This document shows, in pieces, positions 49,928-60,165 of a stretch of 64,000 bases of DNA. The position numbers and the translations under genes are program-made. This DNA is from Deltaproteobacteria bacterium (GTDB taxonomy: Bacteria; Myxococcota_A; UBA9160; UBA4427), in contig JAJDAO010000050.1 in assembly GCA_029261835.1 (NCBI GenBank), forward strand, positions 186,001-250,000, read 5' to 3'. Numbering within the stretch: the first letter of the stretch is position 1; every line of letters begins with the position of its first letter. The notes below the pieces were generated by a model, which saw only the letters and a program-made list of their open reading frames with translations, was not told where the DNA came from and ran no database searches.

Positions 49928-50920
49928 GTGGCGGAAGGCGTGGTCGGAGAGAAGAGCAGCAGCACGCAGGCTGATCCGCCGCGCCGAGCTGTGGTCAGCG
50001 CAGCTGCCAAGATCAACCTCGGGCTGAGAGTTCTGGGCAGTCGCCCCGATGGCTACCACCTGCTCGAGAGCCTCTTCGTGCCGATCGATCTGGCCGACGA
50101 GTTGCAGGTGGAGGTCGCCCCCGCACGGGCTGAGCCCGCGGTGGTGCTATCGCTGGAGAGCCCGCCCGACGCGGGATCTGGAGTCCTCGCGGACGTTCCG
50201 GCCGACGAGCGGAATCTGGTCGTTCGCGCTGCCCATGGCTTCCTGGAGCGAAGTCGCATGCGCATCGACTTCGACCTGCGGCTCCGGCTCCTCAAGCGGA
50301 TTCCGGTGGCGGCGGGGCTCGGCGGTGGCTCCAGCGATGCCGCCGCCCTACTGCGCGCGCTCGAGACGCTCTTCCCGGGTGCCCTGCCGCCGCGGGAGCG
50401 GGCGGCGCTGGCTCTCTCTCTGGGCGCTGATGTCCCGTTCTTCCTCGATCCGAGGCCGGCGCTCGTCAGCGGGATCGGCGAGCGCATCGAGTTCGTCGAG
50501 CGTCTTCCCCGCTTCGATCTCGTGCTCGTCAACCCGGGCGATTCCGTCGCGACGTCGCAGGTCTACGGGGTTCACGACGTGTTGGCCGGCGCGTTGACTC
50601 CGGCGCCACCAGGCTATACGATGCGGGCGATTTCGGCGCTGACGGCAGCTGGACAAGAGGATGGCGGGGAGTTCGCCCGGTGCTTGGGGGAGCTCTCGAA
50701 GAATGATCTCGAGCCGGCCGCGCTTCGACTGTGTCCCCCCATCGGGCGTCTCAAGCGTCAGCTTCTGGCCGCGGGTGCGATGGCGGCGGGAATGTCGGGG
50801 AGCGGCGCCACGGTCTACGGCATCTTCGCCAGTGAGGCCTCGGCGCGGGTAGGACTCGAGACTCTCGCCCTCGGGGAGTCCGCCTGGGTTCGGCTCGCCG
50901 TGTCCCAGGGCTCCCGGTAG
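49928..50920 (+). CDS. ispE: 4-diphosphocytidyl-2-C-methyl-D-erythritol kinase
   Basis: AAAKINLGLRVLGSRPDGYHLLESLFVPIDLADEL; PVAAGLGGGSSDAAALLRAL. Confidence 0.96.
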   Translation: MAEGVVGEKSSSTQADPPRRAVVSAAAKINLGLRVLGSRPDGYHLLESLFVPIDLADELQVEVAPARAEPAVVLSLESPPDAGSGVLADVPADERNLVVRAAHGFLERSRMRIDFDLRLRLLKRIPVAAGLGGGSSDAAALLRALETLFPGALPPRERAALALSLGADVPFFLDPRPALVSGIGERIEFVERLPRFDLVLVNPGDSVATSQVYGVHDVLAGALTPAPPGYTMRAISALTAAGQEDGGEFARCLGELSKNDLEPAALRLCPPIGRLKRQLLAAGAMAAGMSGSGATVYGIFASEASARVGLETLALGESAWVRLAVSQGSR

Positions 50921-50986
50921 TCTCTGTCGGGCACCGGCCGGGGGGTCGGGGAGCAGAAGAGAACGGACGGGGGCCGAGGGGCATTT

Positions 50987-51061
<75 letters not shown>

Positions 51062-51098
51062 CAGACCGGTCGGGTCGCCGGGAATACGGACGAGCCGA

Positions 51099-52055
51099 GT
51101 GAGTGACGAGACGACTGTGATGCAAGATCTGAAGCTGTTGAGCGGAAACGCGAATGTCGCCCTCGCGCGCGCTGTGGCGAGCTATCTCTCTCTGAAGCTG
51201 GGCAAGGCGGAGGTCAGCACCTTCAGCGACGGTGAGTGCTGCGTCGAGATCGGTGAGAACGTGCGGGGCATGGATTGCTTCGTGCTGCAATCCACCTGTG
51301 CACCGGCCAACACGCATCTGATGGAACTGCTGATCATGATCGACGCGCTGAAGCGGGCCTCGGCCAGGCGCATCACGGCGGTGGTTCCCTACTACGGCTA
51401 CGCGCGTCAGGACCGCAAGGTGAGACCGAGGGTTCCGATTACGGCCAAGCTGGTCGCGGACCTGATCACCACGGCCGGGGCCGATCGCCTGCTGTGTATG
51501 GATCTCCACGCCGGGCAGGTCCAGGGGTTCTTCAATATCCCGGTCGACAACCTCTTCTCGACGCGCCTGTTGCTCGATGCGGTGCAGAGCCGCGTGCCCG
51601 GGGACATCGCGATCATTTCACCGGATGCCGGCGGTGTGGAGCGGGCCCGCGCCTATGCGAAGCGGCTCGGCACCAGCCTGGCGATCATCGATAAGCGCCG
51701 CGAGGAGGCCAACGTCGCCCAGGTGATGCACATCATTGGCAACGTCGAGGGCAAGACCTGTGTGATCGTCGACGACATGGTCGATACCGCGGGGACCCTC
51801 TGCGAGGCCGCACGCAGCCTGCTCGATGCCGGTGCCACCGGCGTCTTTGCGGCCATCACACACCCGGTGCTCTCTGGTCCCGCTTGCAAGCGGATTTCGG
51901 AGTCACCCTTGCAGGAGGTGATCGTCACCGACACCATCCCGCTGCGGCCGGATGTCGCCGATCACCAGAAACTGTACGTCGTCTCGGTTGCCGAGCAGAT
52001 TGGCGAGGCAATCAGACGCATCAACAACGAAGAGAGCGTGAGCAGCTTGTTCTGA
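51099..52055 (+). CDS. prs: Ribose-phosphate pyrophosphokinase
   Basis: VVPYYGYARQDRKVRPRVPITAKLVADL; DLHAGQVQGFFNIPVDNLF; CVIVDDMVDTAGTL. Confidence 0.97.
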   Translation: MSDETTVMQDLKLLSGNANVALARAVASYLSLKLGKAEVSTFSDGECCVEIGENVRGMDCFVLQSTCAPANTHLMELLIMIDALKRASARRITAVVPYYGYARQDRKVRPRVPITAKLVADLITTAGADRLLCMDLHAGQVQGFFNIPVDNLFSTRLLLDAVQSRVPGDIAIISPDAGGVERARAYAKRLGTSLAIIDKRREEANVAQVMHIIGNVEGKTCVIVDDMVDTAGTLCEAARSLLDAGATGVFAAITHPVLSGPACKRISESPLQEVIVTDTIPLRPDVADHQKLYVVSVAEQIGEAIRRINNEESVSSLF

Positions 52056-52158
52056 GACCAGGACGCTAGCTCGGGCGGAGTGCAGATGACGCCGAGGGAT
52101 CGGCGCCCGTCACCGCGCGAGCCAGAGGCACACGCTCTTCGGCTTCGAGGAGAGAATC

Positions 52159-52830
52159 GTGGGCGGTGTTTTAATTCCGGTGGAGGCCCGCGAGGGCAGG
52201 GGCAAAGGATTCGCGCGCAAGCTGCGCGTGGCGGGGCGTGTGCCTGCAGTGGTGTACGGCCGCGGCAGAGAGCCCGTTGCAGTCAGCGTGGATCCGCTGC
52301 AGCTCGCGAGTGAGATCAAGGCCAGCCACGCCGGCATCAATACGCTCTTCGCTCTCGCGGGCGAAGCGTCGGTTGCCGGACGGACGGTCATGGTGAAGGA
52401 GCTCCAGCGCGAGCCGGTCAGAGGCGCAATCCTGCACGCCGACTTCCTCGAGGTGAACCTGACCGAGCGCATCCACGTCTCGGTGCCGATACACACGACC
52501 GGTATCTCCCCAGGCGTCACGATGGGCGGAGTGCTGGAGCACACGTTGCGTGAGGTCGAGTGCGCCTGTCTGCCCGATGCCATTCCGGACGAGATCGTCA
52601 TCGATGTCAGTGAGGTCGAGCTCGGCCAAGCGCTCCACGTGAGCGATATCAGTCTGCCGGAGGGCGTCGAGCTCATTACCGATGTTGAACTCACGTTGCT
52701 CTCGGTCATGACGCCCCGTGGTGTGGCTGACGAAGAAGAGGAAGAGGTCGAGGAAGGCGCTGAGGGCGAGGCTGAGGCCGGCGTTGGGGAGGAGTCGGCG
52801 GAAGCTCCCGCCAAGGGCGACGAGGACTGA
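52159..52830 (+). CDS. rplY: 50S ribosomal protein L25/CTC family
   Basis: GRGKGFARKLRVAGRVPAVVYGRGREPVAVSVDP; acidic C-terminus. Confidence 0.93.
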   Translation: MGGVLIPVEAREGRGKGFARKLRVAGRVPAVVYGRGREPVAVSVDPLQLASEIKASHAGINTLFALAGEASVAGRTVMVKELQREPVRGAILHADFLEVNLTERIHVSVPIHTTGISPGVTMGGVLEHTLREVECACLPDAIPDEIVIDVSEVELGQALHVSDISLPEGVELITDVELTLLSVMTPRGVADEEEEEVEEGAEGEAEAGVGEESAEAPAKGDED

Positions 52831-53426
52831 TCGGCGAGATCTCCAAGCTGCTGGTCGGACTCGGCAACCCCGGCCCCCGCTACGCCGCCACGCGCCACAA
52901 CGTGGGTTATCGCGTGCTGCGGGGATTCGCCCGCCGACACGGCGCGGTGCTGGCGAGCGAGCGCTTCGGCGGTCGCTTCGGGATAGCGGTCGTAGCGGGT
53001 CACTCGATCGGCCTGCTCGAGCCCGCGACCTTCATGAACGCCTCCGGCGAAGCCGTGGCCTCTGCCCTGGCTCACCATCCCGAGCTCGATCGTCAACGCG
53101 ATCTGGTCGTCGTGTACGATGACATCGACCTGCCGCCGGGCAGGATTCGAATTCGTCCCCATGGCGGTGCGGGCGGGCACCGCGGCCTGGCCAGCGTGGT
53201 CGAGGAGGTCGGTGACAGCGACTTCGCTCGGCTGCGCTTCGGCGTCGGTCGCCCCGGGGCGGAGAGAAGCGCTGCCGACTACGTACTGGAGGATTTCAGC
53301 GCGGCCGAAGAAGCGTGGCTCGAGCAGCGGTTCACGGTGGCGGTGGAAGCACTGACGGTGCTCTTCGAGCTGGGGATGGTCGCGGTAATGGATCGCTTCA
53401 ACGCCGAGGCTCCGCCGGACGACTGA
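52827..53426 (+). CDS. pth: Peptidyl-tRNA hydrolase, apparent non-canonical (CTG) start
   Basis: KLLVGLGNPGPRYAATRHNVGYRVL extends upstream of the GTG at 52902; no ATG/GTG/TTG between the upstream stop and the core. Confidence 0.88.
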   Translation: MIGEISKLLVGLGNPGPRYAATRHNVGYRVLRGFARRHGAVLASERFGGRFGIAVVAGHSIGLLEPATFMNASGEAVASALAHHPELDRQRDLVVVYDDIDLPPGRIRIRPHGGAGGHRGLASVVEEVGDSDFARLRFGVGRPGAERSAADYVLEDFSAAEEAWLEQRFTVAVEALTVLFELGMVAVMDRFNAEAPPDD

Positions 53427-53490
53427 CCGCGTCTCGCCGCCAGCGCCATCGCCGCGCCTGCACACGGCCACGTAGAGTCAGAGATGGCCT

Positions 53491-53578
53491 GAGTGTCCGG
53501 CAGATTGTCCCATAATGGTCCGGTAATTTGTCATAGATCTTTCCGATATTGTCCCGATAATTTCGGATTGATCGGAAG
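53491..53578. promoter_or_regulatory. Repeated ATTGTCCC(G)ATAAT motifs upstream of mocR/pdxR
   Basis: ATTGTCCCATAAT 53504-53516 and ATTGTCCCGATAAT 53548-53561, with related GTCCGGTAATTTGTC between. Confidence 0.6.
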
Positions 53579-55090
53579 GTGGCCGGTATCTATGCTGCTC
53601 GTGTGTCGGTTCTGTCACTGAGCGTTGATGAGCATGCGAGCCAGCCGGTCTACCGGCAGATCGCCGAGAGCATTCGAACGGCGATCGAGCGCGGTGAGCT
53701 CGCTGCGGGCGCTCGCCTGCCCGCGATACGCAGCCTGGCTGCCGAGCTGGCGGTCAATCGCGACACAGTTGCACTCGCCTACGAGGCGCTGGCGTCCGAC
53801 GGGCTGGTGGTGTCGACGGTGGGGCGCGGCACGTTCGTCCGGTCCCCCGCGCGGATGGCGGGCGGCGAGCCCGTCTCACTCGATCTCTCCAGTCAGGTCG
53901 AACGGCTGCTCGCGATAGAGAACGCCCGTCCGCGTTTCGGGCAGACGGGCGATGTGGCGGCCATGCACTCGCTGATTCCGGACCCAGCGCTCTATCCGGT
54001 AGACGATTTCCGCAGGGCACTCAACCGCGCCATCATAGGCCAGGGCGCCGATCTCTTCGCATATGGCGGTGCACAGGGGCATGCGGGTCTACGACAGGTG
54101 TTGGCTCGCCGCTTCGGGTCCGCCGGCATCGACGTTTCGGCATCAGACATCGTTCTGTGTCATGGCGCCAGCCAGGGGATCTCGCTGGCGTTGCGCCTGT
54201 TCGCCAGCACTGGGGACGCAGTCGCGGTCGAGGGGCCCACCTACCACAACGTGCTCGCGACCCTGGCCGGGCTGGGGATGGAGCCGGTCGTCGTGCCCAT
54301 GACGCCAGACGGGCCGGATCTCGAGGTCCTGGAACGCCTGCTCGCACGCCGGGAAGTCAAGGCCTTCTACACGATTCCAACCTTTCACAATCCGATGGGC
54401 ATCACTACACAGGTCGCCCATCGCCGAGCGTTGCTCGAGATCGCCGGACGCTGCGGCAAGCCGGTGGTGGAGGACGCCTTCGAGTCGGATCTGCGTTGCA
54501 TCGGCCGGCCGGTGCCGGCCTTGGCCGCGTTGGACGATCGCGGCGTGGTGGTGCACCTGTTCTCCTTCTCGAAGTCGCTCTTTCCCGGCGCGCGGGTCGG
54601 CTCGATCACGGCGCGTCCGCCGGTGCTCGACGGTTTGGTGGCCCTCAAGCAGGCGACGGATCTGTCGGACTCGATGCCGCTGCAGGCCGGCATGGCCGAG
54701 TTCATCGAGAACGGGGCCTACGACCGGCACCTCGGTCGAATTCGCCGCGCGCTGCGCGGGCGGCACGAGATCGTCTCGGCGGCCCTGGAGGAGCAGATGC
54801 CTGCCGGAACCCGCTGGACACGGCCCGAGGGTGGTTATCAGGTTTGGGTCGAACTACCGGCGCAGATCGATACGCGAGATCTGCTGGCAGACGCCGCACG
54901 CGCCGGCGTGCTCTTCTCGCCTGGCTCTCAGTTCGTGCCCGACGGCGGCGCGTCGCGCTGCCTGCGCCTGACGCTGGCCCGGGTCGGGGAGGACGAGATC
55001 GCTGAGGGAATCGCCGCCCTGGGACGCGTCGTACGGCAACGGCTAGCGACGGAGCCGATGGTGCGCCCGAGTGCGAGCGTTCATCTCTGA
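53579..55090 (+). CDS. pdxR: MocR/PdxR-type GntR-aminotransferase regulator
   Basis: GntR HTH ([49 protein letters not shown]) fused to class I aminotransferase fold; adjacent to pdxST. Confidence 0.88.
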   Translation: MAGIYAARVSVLSLSVDEHASQPVYRQIAESIRTAIERGELAAGARLPAIRSLAAELAVNRDTVALAYEALASDGLVVSTVGRGTFVRSPARMAGGEPVSLDLSSQVERLLAIENARPRFGQTGDVAAMHSLIPDPALYPVDDFRRALNRAIIGQGADLFAYGGAQGHAGLRQVLARRFGSAGIDVSASDIVLCHGASQGISLALRLFASTGDAVAVEGPTYHNVLATLAGLGMEPVVVPMTPDGPDLEVLERLLARREVKAFYTIPTFHNPMGITTQVAHRRALLEIAGRCGKPVVEDAFESDLRCIGRPVPALAALDDRGVVVHLFSFSKSLFPGARVGSITARPPVLDGLVALKQATDLSDSMPLQAGMAEFIENGAYDRHLGRIRRALRGRHEIVSAALEEQMPAGTRWTRPEGGYQVWVELPAQIDTRDLLADAARAGVLFSPGSQFVPDGGASRCLRLTLARVGEDEIAEGIAALGRVVRQRLATEPMVRPSASVHL

Positions 55091-55169
55091 CCGCGCAGCA
55101 GGCTGGCGGTCGGTCGAGGATTCGCGGAGGCGGGACAATCCGCCCCCCGCTGAGAGAGGAGAGGACAGC

Positions 55170-56102
55170 ATGGCAGAAGACGGGACAGGACGGGGCGCGA
55201 GCGGCAACGGCGGCGGTCGCATGACCGCGGAATCATTCGAACTCAAGGTCGGCCTCGCTGAAATGATGAAGGGTGGCGTCATCATGGACGTCACCGATCA
55301 CGAGCAGGCCAAGATCGCCGAAACCGCCGGTGCCTGTGCGGTGATGGCGCTCGAGCGCGTGCCTGCCGACATTCGTCGAGACGGTGGCGTCGCTCGCATG
55401 AGCGCCGTTGACATGATCGAGAGCATTCAGCAGTCCGTGTCGATCCCGGTGATGGCCAAGGTGCGAATCGGGCACATCATGGAGGCGCGGGTGCTCGAGG
55501 CGATGGGTGTGGATTTCATCGACGAGAGCGAAGTGCTGACGCCGGCCGACGAAGAGCACCACATCGACAAGCACGGCTTCAAATCGCCCTTTGTGTGTGG
55601 TGCCCGCAACCTCGGCGAGGCTCTGCGCCGCATCGCTGAGGGCGCGGCCATGATTCGCACCAAGGGCGAGGCGGGCAGCGGCAACATCGTCGAGGCTGTG
55701 CGCCACTTGCGAGCCGTCTGCGGTGAGATCCGGGCGCTGCAGGCGCTGCGGTCCGAGGAGCTGATGGCCCACTCCAAGGAGCTGCAAGCCCCCTACGAGC
55801 TGGTGTGTTTCGTCCACGAGAATGGCCGCCTCCCGGTGCCGAACTTCGCCGCCGGCGGCATCGCGACGCCGCCCGACGCGGCCCTGTGCCGGCTGCTCGG
55901 TGCCGAGGCGGTCTTCGTCGGCTCCGGCATCTTCAAGAGTGCCGACCCGGAGGCGCGGGCGCGCGCCATCGTGCGGGCGAACACCCACTGGGACGATCCG
56001 GCCGAGGTACGGGCAGCCTGCGAGGGGTTGGCCAGCGCCATGGAGGGGATCGAGATGTCGACGCTCGAGGAGAGCGAGCGTCTGGCGAACCGCGGCTGGT
56101 AG
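55170..56102 (+). CDS. pdxS: Pyridoxal 5'-phosphate synthase lyase subunit PdxS
   Basis: [52 protein letters not shown]. Confidence 0.98.
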   Translation: MAEDGTGRGASGNGGGRMTAESFELKVGLAEMMKGGVIMDVTDHEQAKIAETAGACAVMALERVPADIRRDGGVARMSAVDMIESIQQSVSIPVMAKVRIGHIMEARVLEAMGVDFIDESEVLTPADEEHHIDKHGFKSPFVCGARNLGEALRRIAEGAAMIRTKGEAGSGNIVEAVRHLRAVCGEIRALQALRSEELMAHSKELQAPYELVCFVHENGRLPVPNFAAGGIATPPDAALCRLLGAEAVFVGSGIFKSADPEARARAIVRANTHWDDPAEVRAACEGLASAMEGIEMSTLEESERLANRGW

Positions 56103-56127
56103 CGATGCCGGGAGGCTCGTGAGTTCG

Positions 56128-56727
56128 ATGATGACCGCTGATCGGCCGCGGGCTGGGGTACTCGCGATCCAGGGTGCCGTAGAGAAGCACCTCGTGGCGC
56201 TCGACAAGCTCGGGGCGGAGGCCCGCACAGTGCTTCGCGTGGAGCATCTGGCCGGTCTCGATGCGGTGATCTTGCCCGGCGGGGAGAGCACCACGATCTC
56301 GAAGGGTCTGGAGCGGCTGGGTCTCTACGAGCCGCTCCAGGCCTTCGCCGGAGCGGGCAAGGCGATTCTGGGCACCTGTGCGGGCGCCATCCTGCTCGCA
56401 CGTGAGTGCTCGAGCCACGCTGTCCGCACGCTCCGGCTGCTCGACGCGCGGGCCGCGCGAAACGCGTATGGGACGCAGGTGGATTCCTTCGCCGCCGCGG
56501 CCGACGCCGACGGAGCGGTGGAGTTCAGCGGCATGCGCTGCGTCTTCATCCGAGCCCCGCAGTTCGGTGATCCCGGCCCGGCGGTCGAGGTGCTGCTGCG
56601 CGTCGACGGCCGCCCCGTGCTGCTGCGCCAGGGCAACGTCCTCGCCGCGACCTTTCATCCCGAGCTGACCGACGACCTGCGGGTGCACCGCGCGCTGCTG
56701 GATCGGGCGGGGTGCGGGGCGAGCTGA
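56128..56727 (+). CDS. pdxT: Pyridoxal 5'-phosphate synthase glutaminase subunit PdxT
   Basis: GVLAIQGAVEKHL; ILPGGESTTISKGLERLGL; GTCAGAILLARE. Confidence 0.95.
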   Translation: MMTADRPRAGVLAIQGAVEKHLVALDKLGAEARTVLRVEHLAGLDAVILPGGESTTISKGLERLGLYEPLQAFAGAGKAILGTCAGAILLARECSSHAVRTLRLLDARAARNAYGTQVDSFAAAADADGAVEFSGMRCVFIRAPQFGDPGPAVEVLLRVDGRPVLLRQGNVLAATFHPELTDDLRVHRALLDRAGCGAS

Positions 56728-56891
56728 GTTGCCCAGGTGTGGGCAGTTGGGGTATCTATCCGGGCTTCAACGGGCCAGCCGGCCCTTCATACGATCCCTC
56801 AGTCCCCACCCCGCCTTCCCGGACCCGACCGGGTGGCGCGCAAGCAGGTGGGGGCTCGGGCGCCGCGGGTGCCCGTCCAGGAGGAGGAAGA

Positions 56892-57554
56892 GTGCGGGAA
56901 TACGAGCTCAACATCATCATCCAGCCGGAGATCTCCGAGGAGGGCTCCCAGGCCATTCTCGCGAAGCTAGACGAGATCATGGCGTCGCGGGACGCGATCC
57001 GGCTTCTGTGCGATGACATAGGCAAGCGCAAGCTCGCCTACGAGATTCGCAACTTCCACAAGGGGCACTACTACCTGCTCTCCTTCCTGGACAGCGGGAA
57101 GGTCGTGCCCGAGCTGGAGCGCGTGCTGCGCCTGGAAGAGTCCGTGCTGCGCTTCCTCACCGTCAGGGCCAGCGATCACGTCGCGGACATCGAAGCGCGT
57201 GTGGCCGAGGCCAAGGAGCGCGAGATCGAGCTCAAGAAGCGCGCTGCCGAGAAGGCCGCGCGTGAGGCCGAGGAGGCCAAGGCGCGCGCTGAGAGCGAGC
57301 GCTTGGCTGCCGAGCAGCAGGCGAAGCTGGCCGAGGCGGCGGCGGAGGCCGAGGCGGCGGCGGCGGCCGAGCAGGCGGCGGCGGCCGAGCAGGGCGAAGC
57401 GTCAGACGAAGACGCGGCGTCGCATGAGGCCTCGGGCGAGCCCGCGGCTGCAAGCGAGCCGGAAGCCGGCGTGGAGGAAGATCTCGGCGGCTCGGCCAGC
57501 GACGAGGGCCCGAGCGATGCGGATGATGAAGGCGAGAAGGGAGAGAACTCATGA
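56892..57554 (+). CDS. rpsF: 30S ribosomal protein S6 with long Ala/Glu-rich C-terminal extension
   Basis: [15 protein letters not shown]...; SD GAGGAGGAAG; GTG start 56892. Confidence 0.94.
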   Translation: MREYELNIIIQPEISEEGSQAILAKLDEIMASRDAIRLLCDDIGKRKLAYEIRNFHKGHYYLLSFLDSGKVVPELERVLRLEESVLRFLTVRASDHVADIEARVAEAKEREIELKKRAAEKAAREAEEAKARAESERLAAEQQAKLAEAAAEAEAAAAAEQAAAAEQGEASDEDAASHEASGEPAAASEPEAGVEEDLGGSASDEGPSDADDEGEKGENS

Positions 57555-57982
57555 CGGCACCCAGCGGTCCGCCGCGAGGCGGCGGTGCGGATATCGGCAG
57601 CGGCGGTGATCGGGATCGAGAGCGTGGCGGTGATCGAGATCGAGAACGCGGCGGTGATCGAGAACGCGGCGGTGATCGAGATCGCCCGCGCGGCGCCTGG
57701 AGCGTCAAGGCGCGACTGCGCGCAGCGGCTCGCAAGAAGGCGCGCAGGGCCAAGCAGAAGGGGATGTTCCAGCGCCGAAAGGTTTGCCGCTTCTGCGCGG
57801 ACAAGAGCGCGGTGCTCGAGTACAAGGAGGTGAAGACGCTGCGTCTCTTCATTTCGGAGACGGGCAAGATGACGCCGCGCCGCATCTCCGGCACCTGCGC
57901 CAAGCACCAGCGCAAACTCGCCGTCTGCATCAAGCGAGCTCGGCACATCGCCTTTCTGCCCTATGCGGCAGGGCATATGTGA
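57551..57982 (+). CDS. rpsR: 30S ribosomal protein S18 with N-terminal GGDRDRER repeats
   Basis: [62 protein letters not shown]. Confidence 0.96.
   Translation: MTAPSGPPRGGGADIGSGGDRDRERGGDRDRERGGDRERGGDRDRPRGAWSVKARLRAAARKKARRAKQKGMFQRRKVCRFCADKSAVLEYKEVKTLRLFISETGKMTPRRISGTCAKHQRKLAVCIKRARHIAFLPYAAGHM
57602..57691. repeat. Tandem repeat of about 24 bp (one 18-bp copy) in rpsR N-terminus
   Basis: GGCGGTGATCGAGATCGAGAACGC-type units at 57602, 57626, 57650 (short) and 57668. Confidence 0.92.
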
Positions 57983-57997
57983 TCGGAGGAATCGGTC

Positions 57998-58453
57998 ATG
58001 CGCCAGATCCAGGTCATTCTGAGTGAGGACGTCGCCGCGCTGGGCGAGGCCGGAGATCTCGTGAGCGTGAAGCCGGGCTACGCCCGGAACTTTCTCCTGC
58101 GCAAGGGGAAGGCGATGCTCGCCACCGACTCCCGGGTCAAGCAGCTGGAGCACCAGCAGCGAATGGTCAACGACAGGCTCGCCAAGGAGCTCAAGTCTGT
58201 CGGGGCTCTGAAGCAGAAGCTCGAGGCGACTCGACTCGAATTCAGCGCCCAGGCGGGAGAAGAGGGCAAGCTCTTCGGCTCCATCACCGCGCAGCAGGTG
58301 GCCGAACAGCTCGCCAGCAAGGGGCTCGACATCGACCGCCGCAAGCTCGTGCTCGAGGAGCCGATCAAGACCGTGGGCGAACACATCGTCACGGTTCGGC
58401 TGCGAGGCGAGTTGGCCGCTGAGGTCAAGGTGGTCGTGACCGCCGCCGACTAG
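57998..58453 (+). CDS. rplI: 50S ribosomal protein L9
   Basis: QVILSEDVAALGEAGDLVSVKPGYARNFLLRKGKAMLAT. Confidence 0.97.
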   Translation: MRQIQVILSEDVAALGEAGDLVSVKPGYARNFLLRKGKAMLATDSRVKQLEHQQRMVNDRLAKELKSVGALKQKLEATRLEFSAQAGEEGKLFGSITAQQVAEQLASKGLDIDRRKLVLEEPIKTVGEHIVTVRLRGELAAEVKVVVTAAD

Positions 58454-58474
58454 TGTCCTGTCCCAGGACACTAG
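58450..58474. repeat. Palindromic element copy C (CTAGTGTCCTG-TCC-CAGGACACTAG)
   Basis: Perfect 11-bp arms, 3-nt centre; the rplI TAG stop codon lies within it. Confidence 0.85.
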
Positions 58475-58611
58475 CCTCGGCCTTGCACCCCGCGGGCGCC
58501 ACGGGATCGTGATCACGAAGAAACGAGCACACGTCCCGTCGGCCGTTGGCGGTGTGCTCTGTTGTATGATCGGCTGGCCGGAGGCGGCCGAGACGGCGTG
58601 GCCATCCGCAA

Positions 58612-60165
58612 GTGGCGATGAGATCGATCGCGGGGGGACCGCACTTGACGCTCGACAGCACCCACGGCCGGTCGGAGCCACGCTCACCCAGCCGAAGCGC
58701 GAATGACGCGAGTGGTGGGGTTGCTGGCCGAGTCCCCCCGAGTGACGTCATGGCAGAAAAGGCCGTGCTCTCAGCCATTCTGCTCGACAACAACACGATT
58801 CACTCATTGGTGACGGATATCAAGGAGGAGGACTTCTACCACCCGGCGCACCAGCTTCTCTACCACGCGGTGGTACAGCTCAAGGACGCCAATGAGCCCG
58901 TCGACCTCACCACGCTGGCCGCCTACCTGCAAGCGCACGATCTCCTGGAGGCGGTAGGTGGTGTCGTGGCCTTGGCCGAGGTCGCCGACTTCGAAGCGAC
59001 TCCGGCCAACGCTCTCTACTACGCGAAGATCGTTCGTGAGCAGTCGATCAAGCGCCGCATCATCAGCGTCGCATCGGAGATCGTGAGCCTCGGCTACGAC
59101 CGGACCGAATCGGCGGACAAGCTGCTCGACGCGGCGGAGAGCCGAATCTTCGGTCTGAGCACCGCGCAGGCGAAGACCACGCTCAAGAGCTTGGCGGTGG
59201 AGATGCACGACGCCGTCAATCACATCGACATGTTGATGAACCGCAGCGGTGAGCTCACCGGGCTCTCGACGGGCTTCAAGCAGCTCGACAGCATGACCGG
59301 AGGTCTGCAGCCCGGCGACTTGATGATCCTGGCGGCTCGCCCGAGCATGGGAAAGACCGCCTTGGCGCTCAACATCGCACGCAACGCCGCGGTCGATTTT
59401 GGCAAGAAGGTCGCGATCTTCTCACTCGAGATGACCACGCGTTCGCTCCTGATGCGGCTGCTCTCCTCTGAGGCCCAGGTTGATTTCTCGGCCTTTCGGA
59501 GCGGCCTGATCTCCACCGAGGTGCACGGCCGCCTGATGCAGGCCGCTGGCAAGCTCGCCGAGGCGGGGCTCTGGATCGACGATAGCGGCGCTGCGACGGT
59601 GCTCGAGATGCGCGCAAAGAGTCGCCGCCTGCACGCCCAGCACGGCCTCGACATGGTGGTGGTCGACTACCTCCAGCTCGCTCATGGAGATGAGCGCACG
59701 GCGAGTCGGGAGCAGGAGATCTCCGAGATCAGCCGAGGGCTCAAGGGGCTGGCCAAAGAACTCGACATTCCCGTGCTTGCGCTCTCACAGCTCAATCGAG
59801 GTCCCGAAACGCGCAAGGAGGACAAGCGGCCGATCCTGGCGGATCTACGTGAATCCGGTGCCATCGAGCAGGATGCCGACGTGATCGCCTTCATCTATCG
59901 CGATGTCGTCTACAACAGGGAGACCGAGCACGAGAATCTGGCCGAGCTGATCATCGCCAAGCAGCGCAATGGGCCGACGGGTCTCGCGCGGCTCGAGTTC
60001 GAGGGACGCTACGCGCAATTCCGGGACTGGCCGCTCAGCGACGACCCGTACGACGGCGCTCCGGGTCGCGGTGGCTTCGCGAGCGCGGACAGGGGCTTTG
60101 CGGGGGGCGCGGGCTTGGACGATGAGGGCGCATTCGGTGGTCCGCTGGATTCGGACGGCTTCTAG
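58612..60165 (+). CDS. dnaB: Replicative DNA helicase DnaB
   Basis: RVPPSDVMAEKAVLSAILLDN; AARPSMGKTALALNIARNAA; LSQLNRGPETR. Confidence 0.97.
   Translation: MAMRSIAGGPHLTLDSTHGRSEPRSPSRSANDASGGVAGRVPPSDVMAEKAVLSAILLDNNTIHSLVTDIKEEDFYHPAHQLLYHAVVQLKDANEPVDLTTLAAYLQAHDLLEAVGGVVALAEVADFEATPANALYYAKIVREQSIKRRIISVASEIVSLGYDRTESADKLLDAAESRIFGLSTAQAKTTLKSLAVEMHDAVNHIDMLMNRSGELTGLSTGFKQLDSMTGGLQPGDLMILAARPSMGKTALALNIARNAAVDFGKKVAIFSLEMTTRSLLMRLLSSEAQVDFSAFRSGLISTEVHGRLMQAAGKLAEAGLWIDDSGAATVLEMRAKSRRLHAQHGLDMVVVDYLQLAHGDERTASREQEISEISRGLKGLAKELDIPVLALSQLNRGPETRKEDKRPILADLRESGAIEQDADVIAFIYRDVVYNRETEHENLAELIIAKQRNGPTGLARLEFEGRYAQFRDWPLSDDPYDGAPGRGGFASADRGFAGGAGLDDEGAFGGPLDSDGF

Noticed and set aside
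57602-57691. CRISPR-like repeat
   Set aside because: Units are contiguous with no spacers and stay in frame within rpsR; a coding tandem repeat.
57176-58687. 503-aa minus ORF across rpsF-rpsR-rplI
   Set aside because: Antisense to ribosomal protein genes; repetitive translation is just the complement of the S18/S6 repeats.
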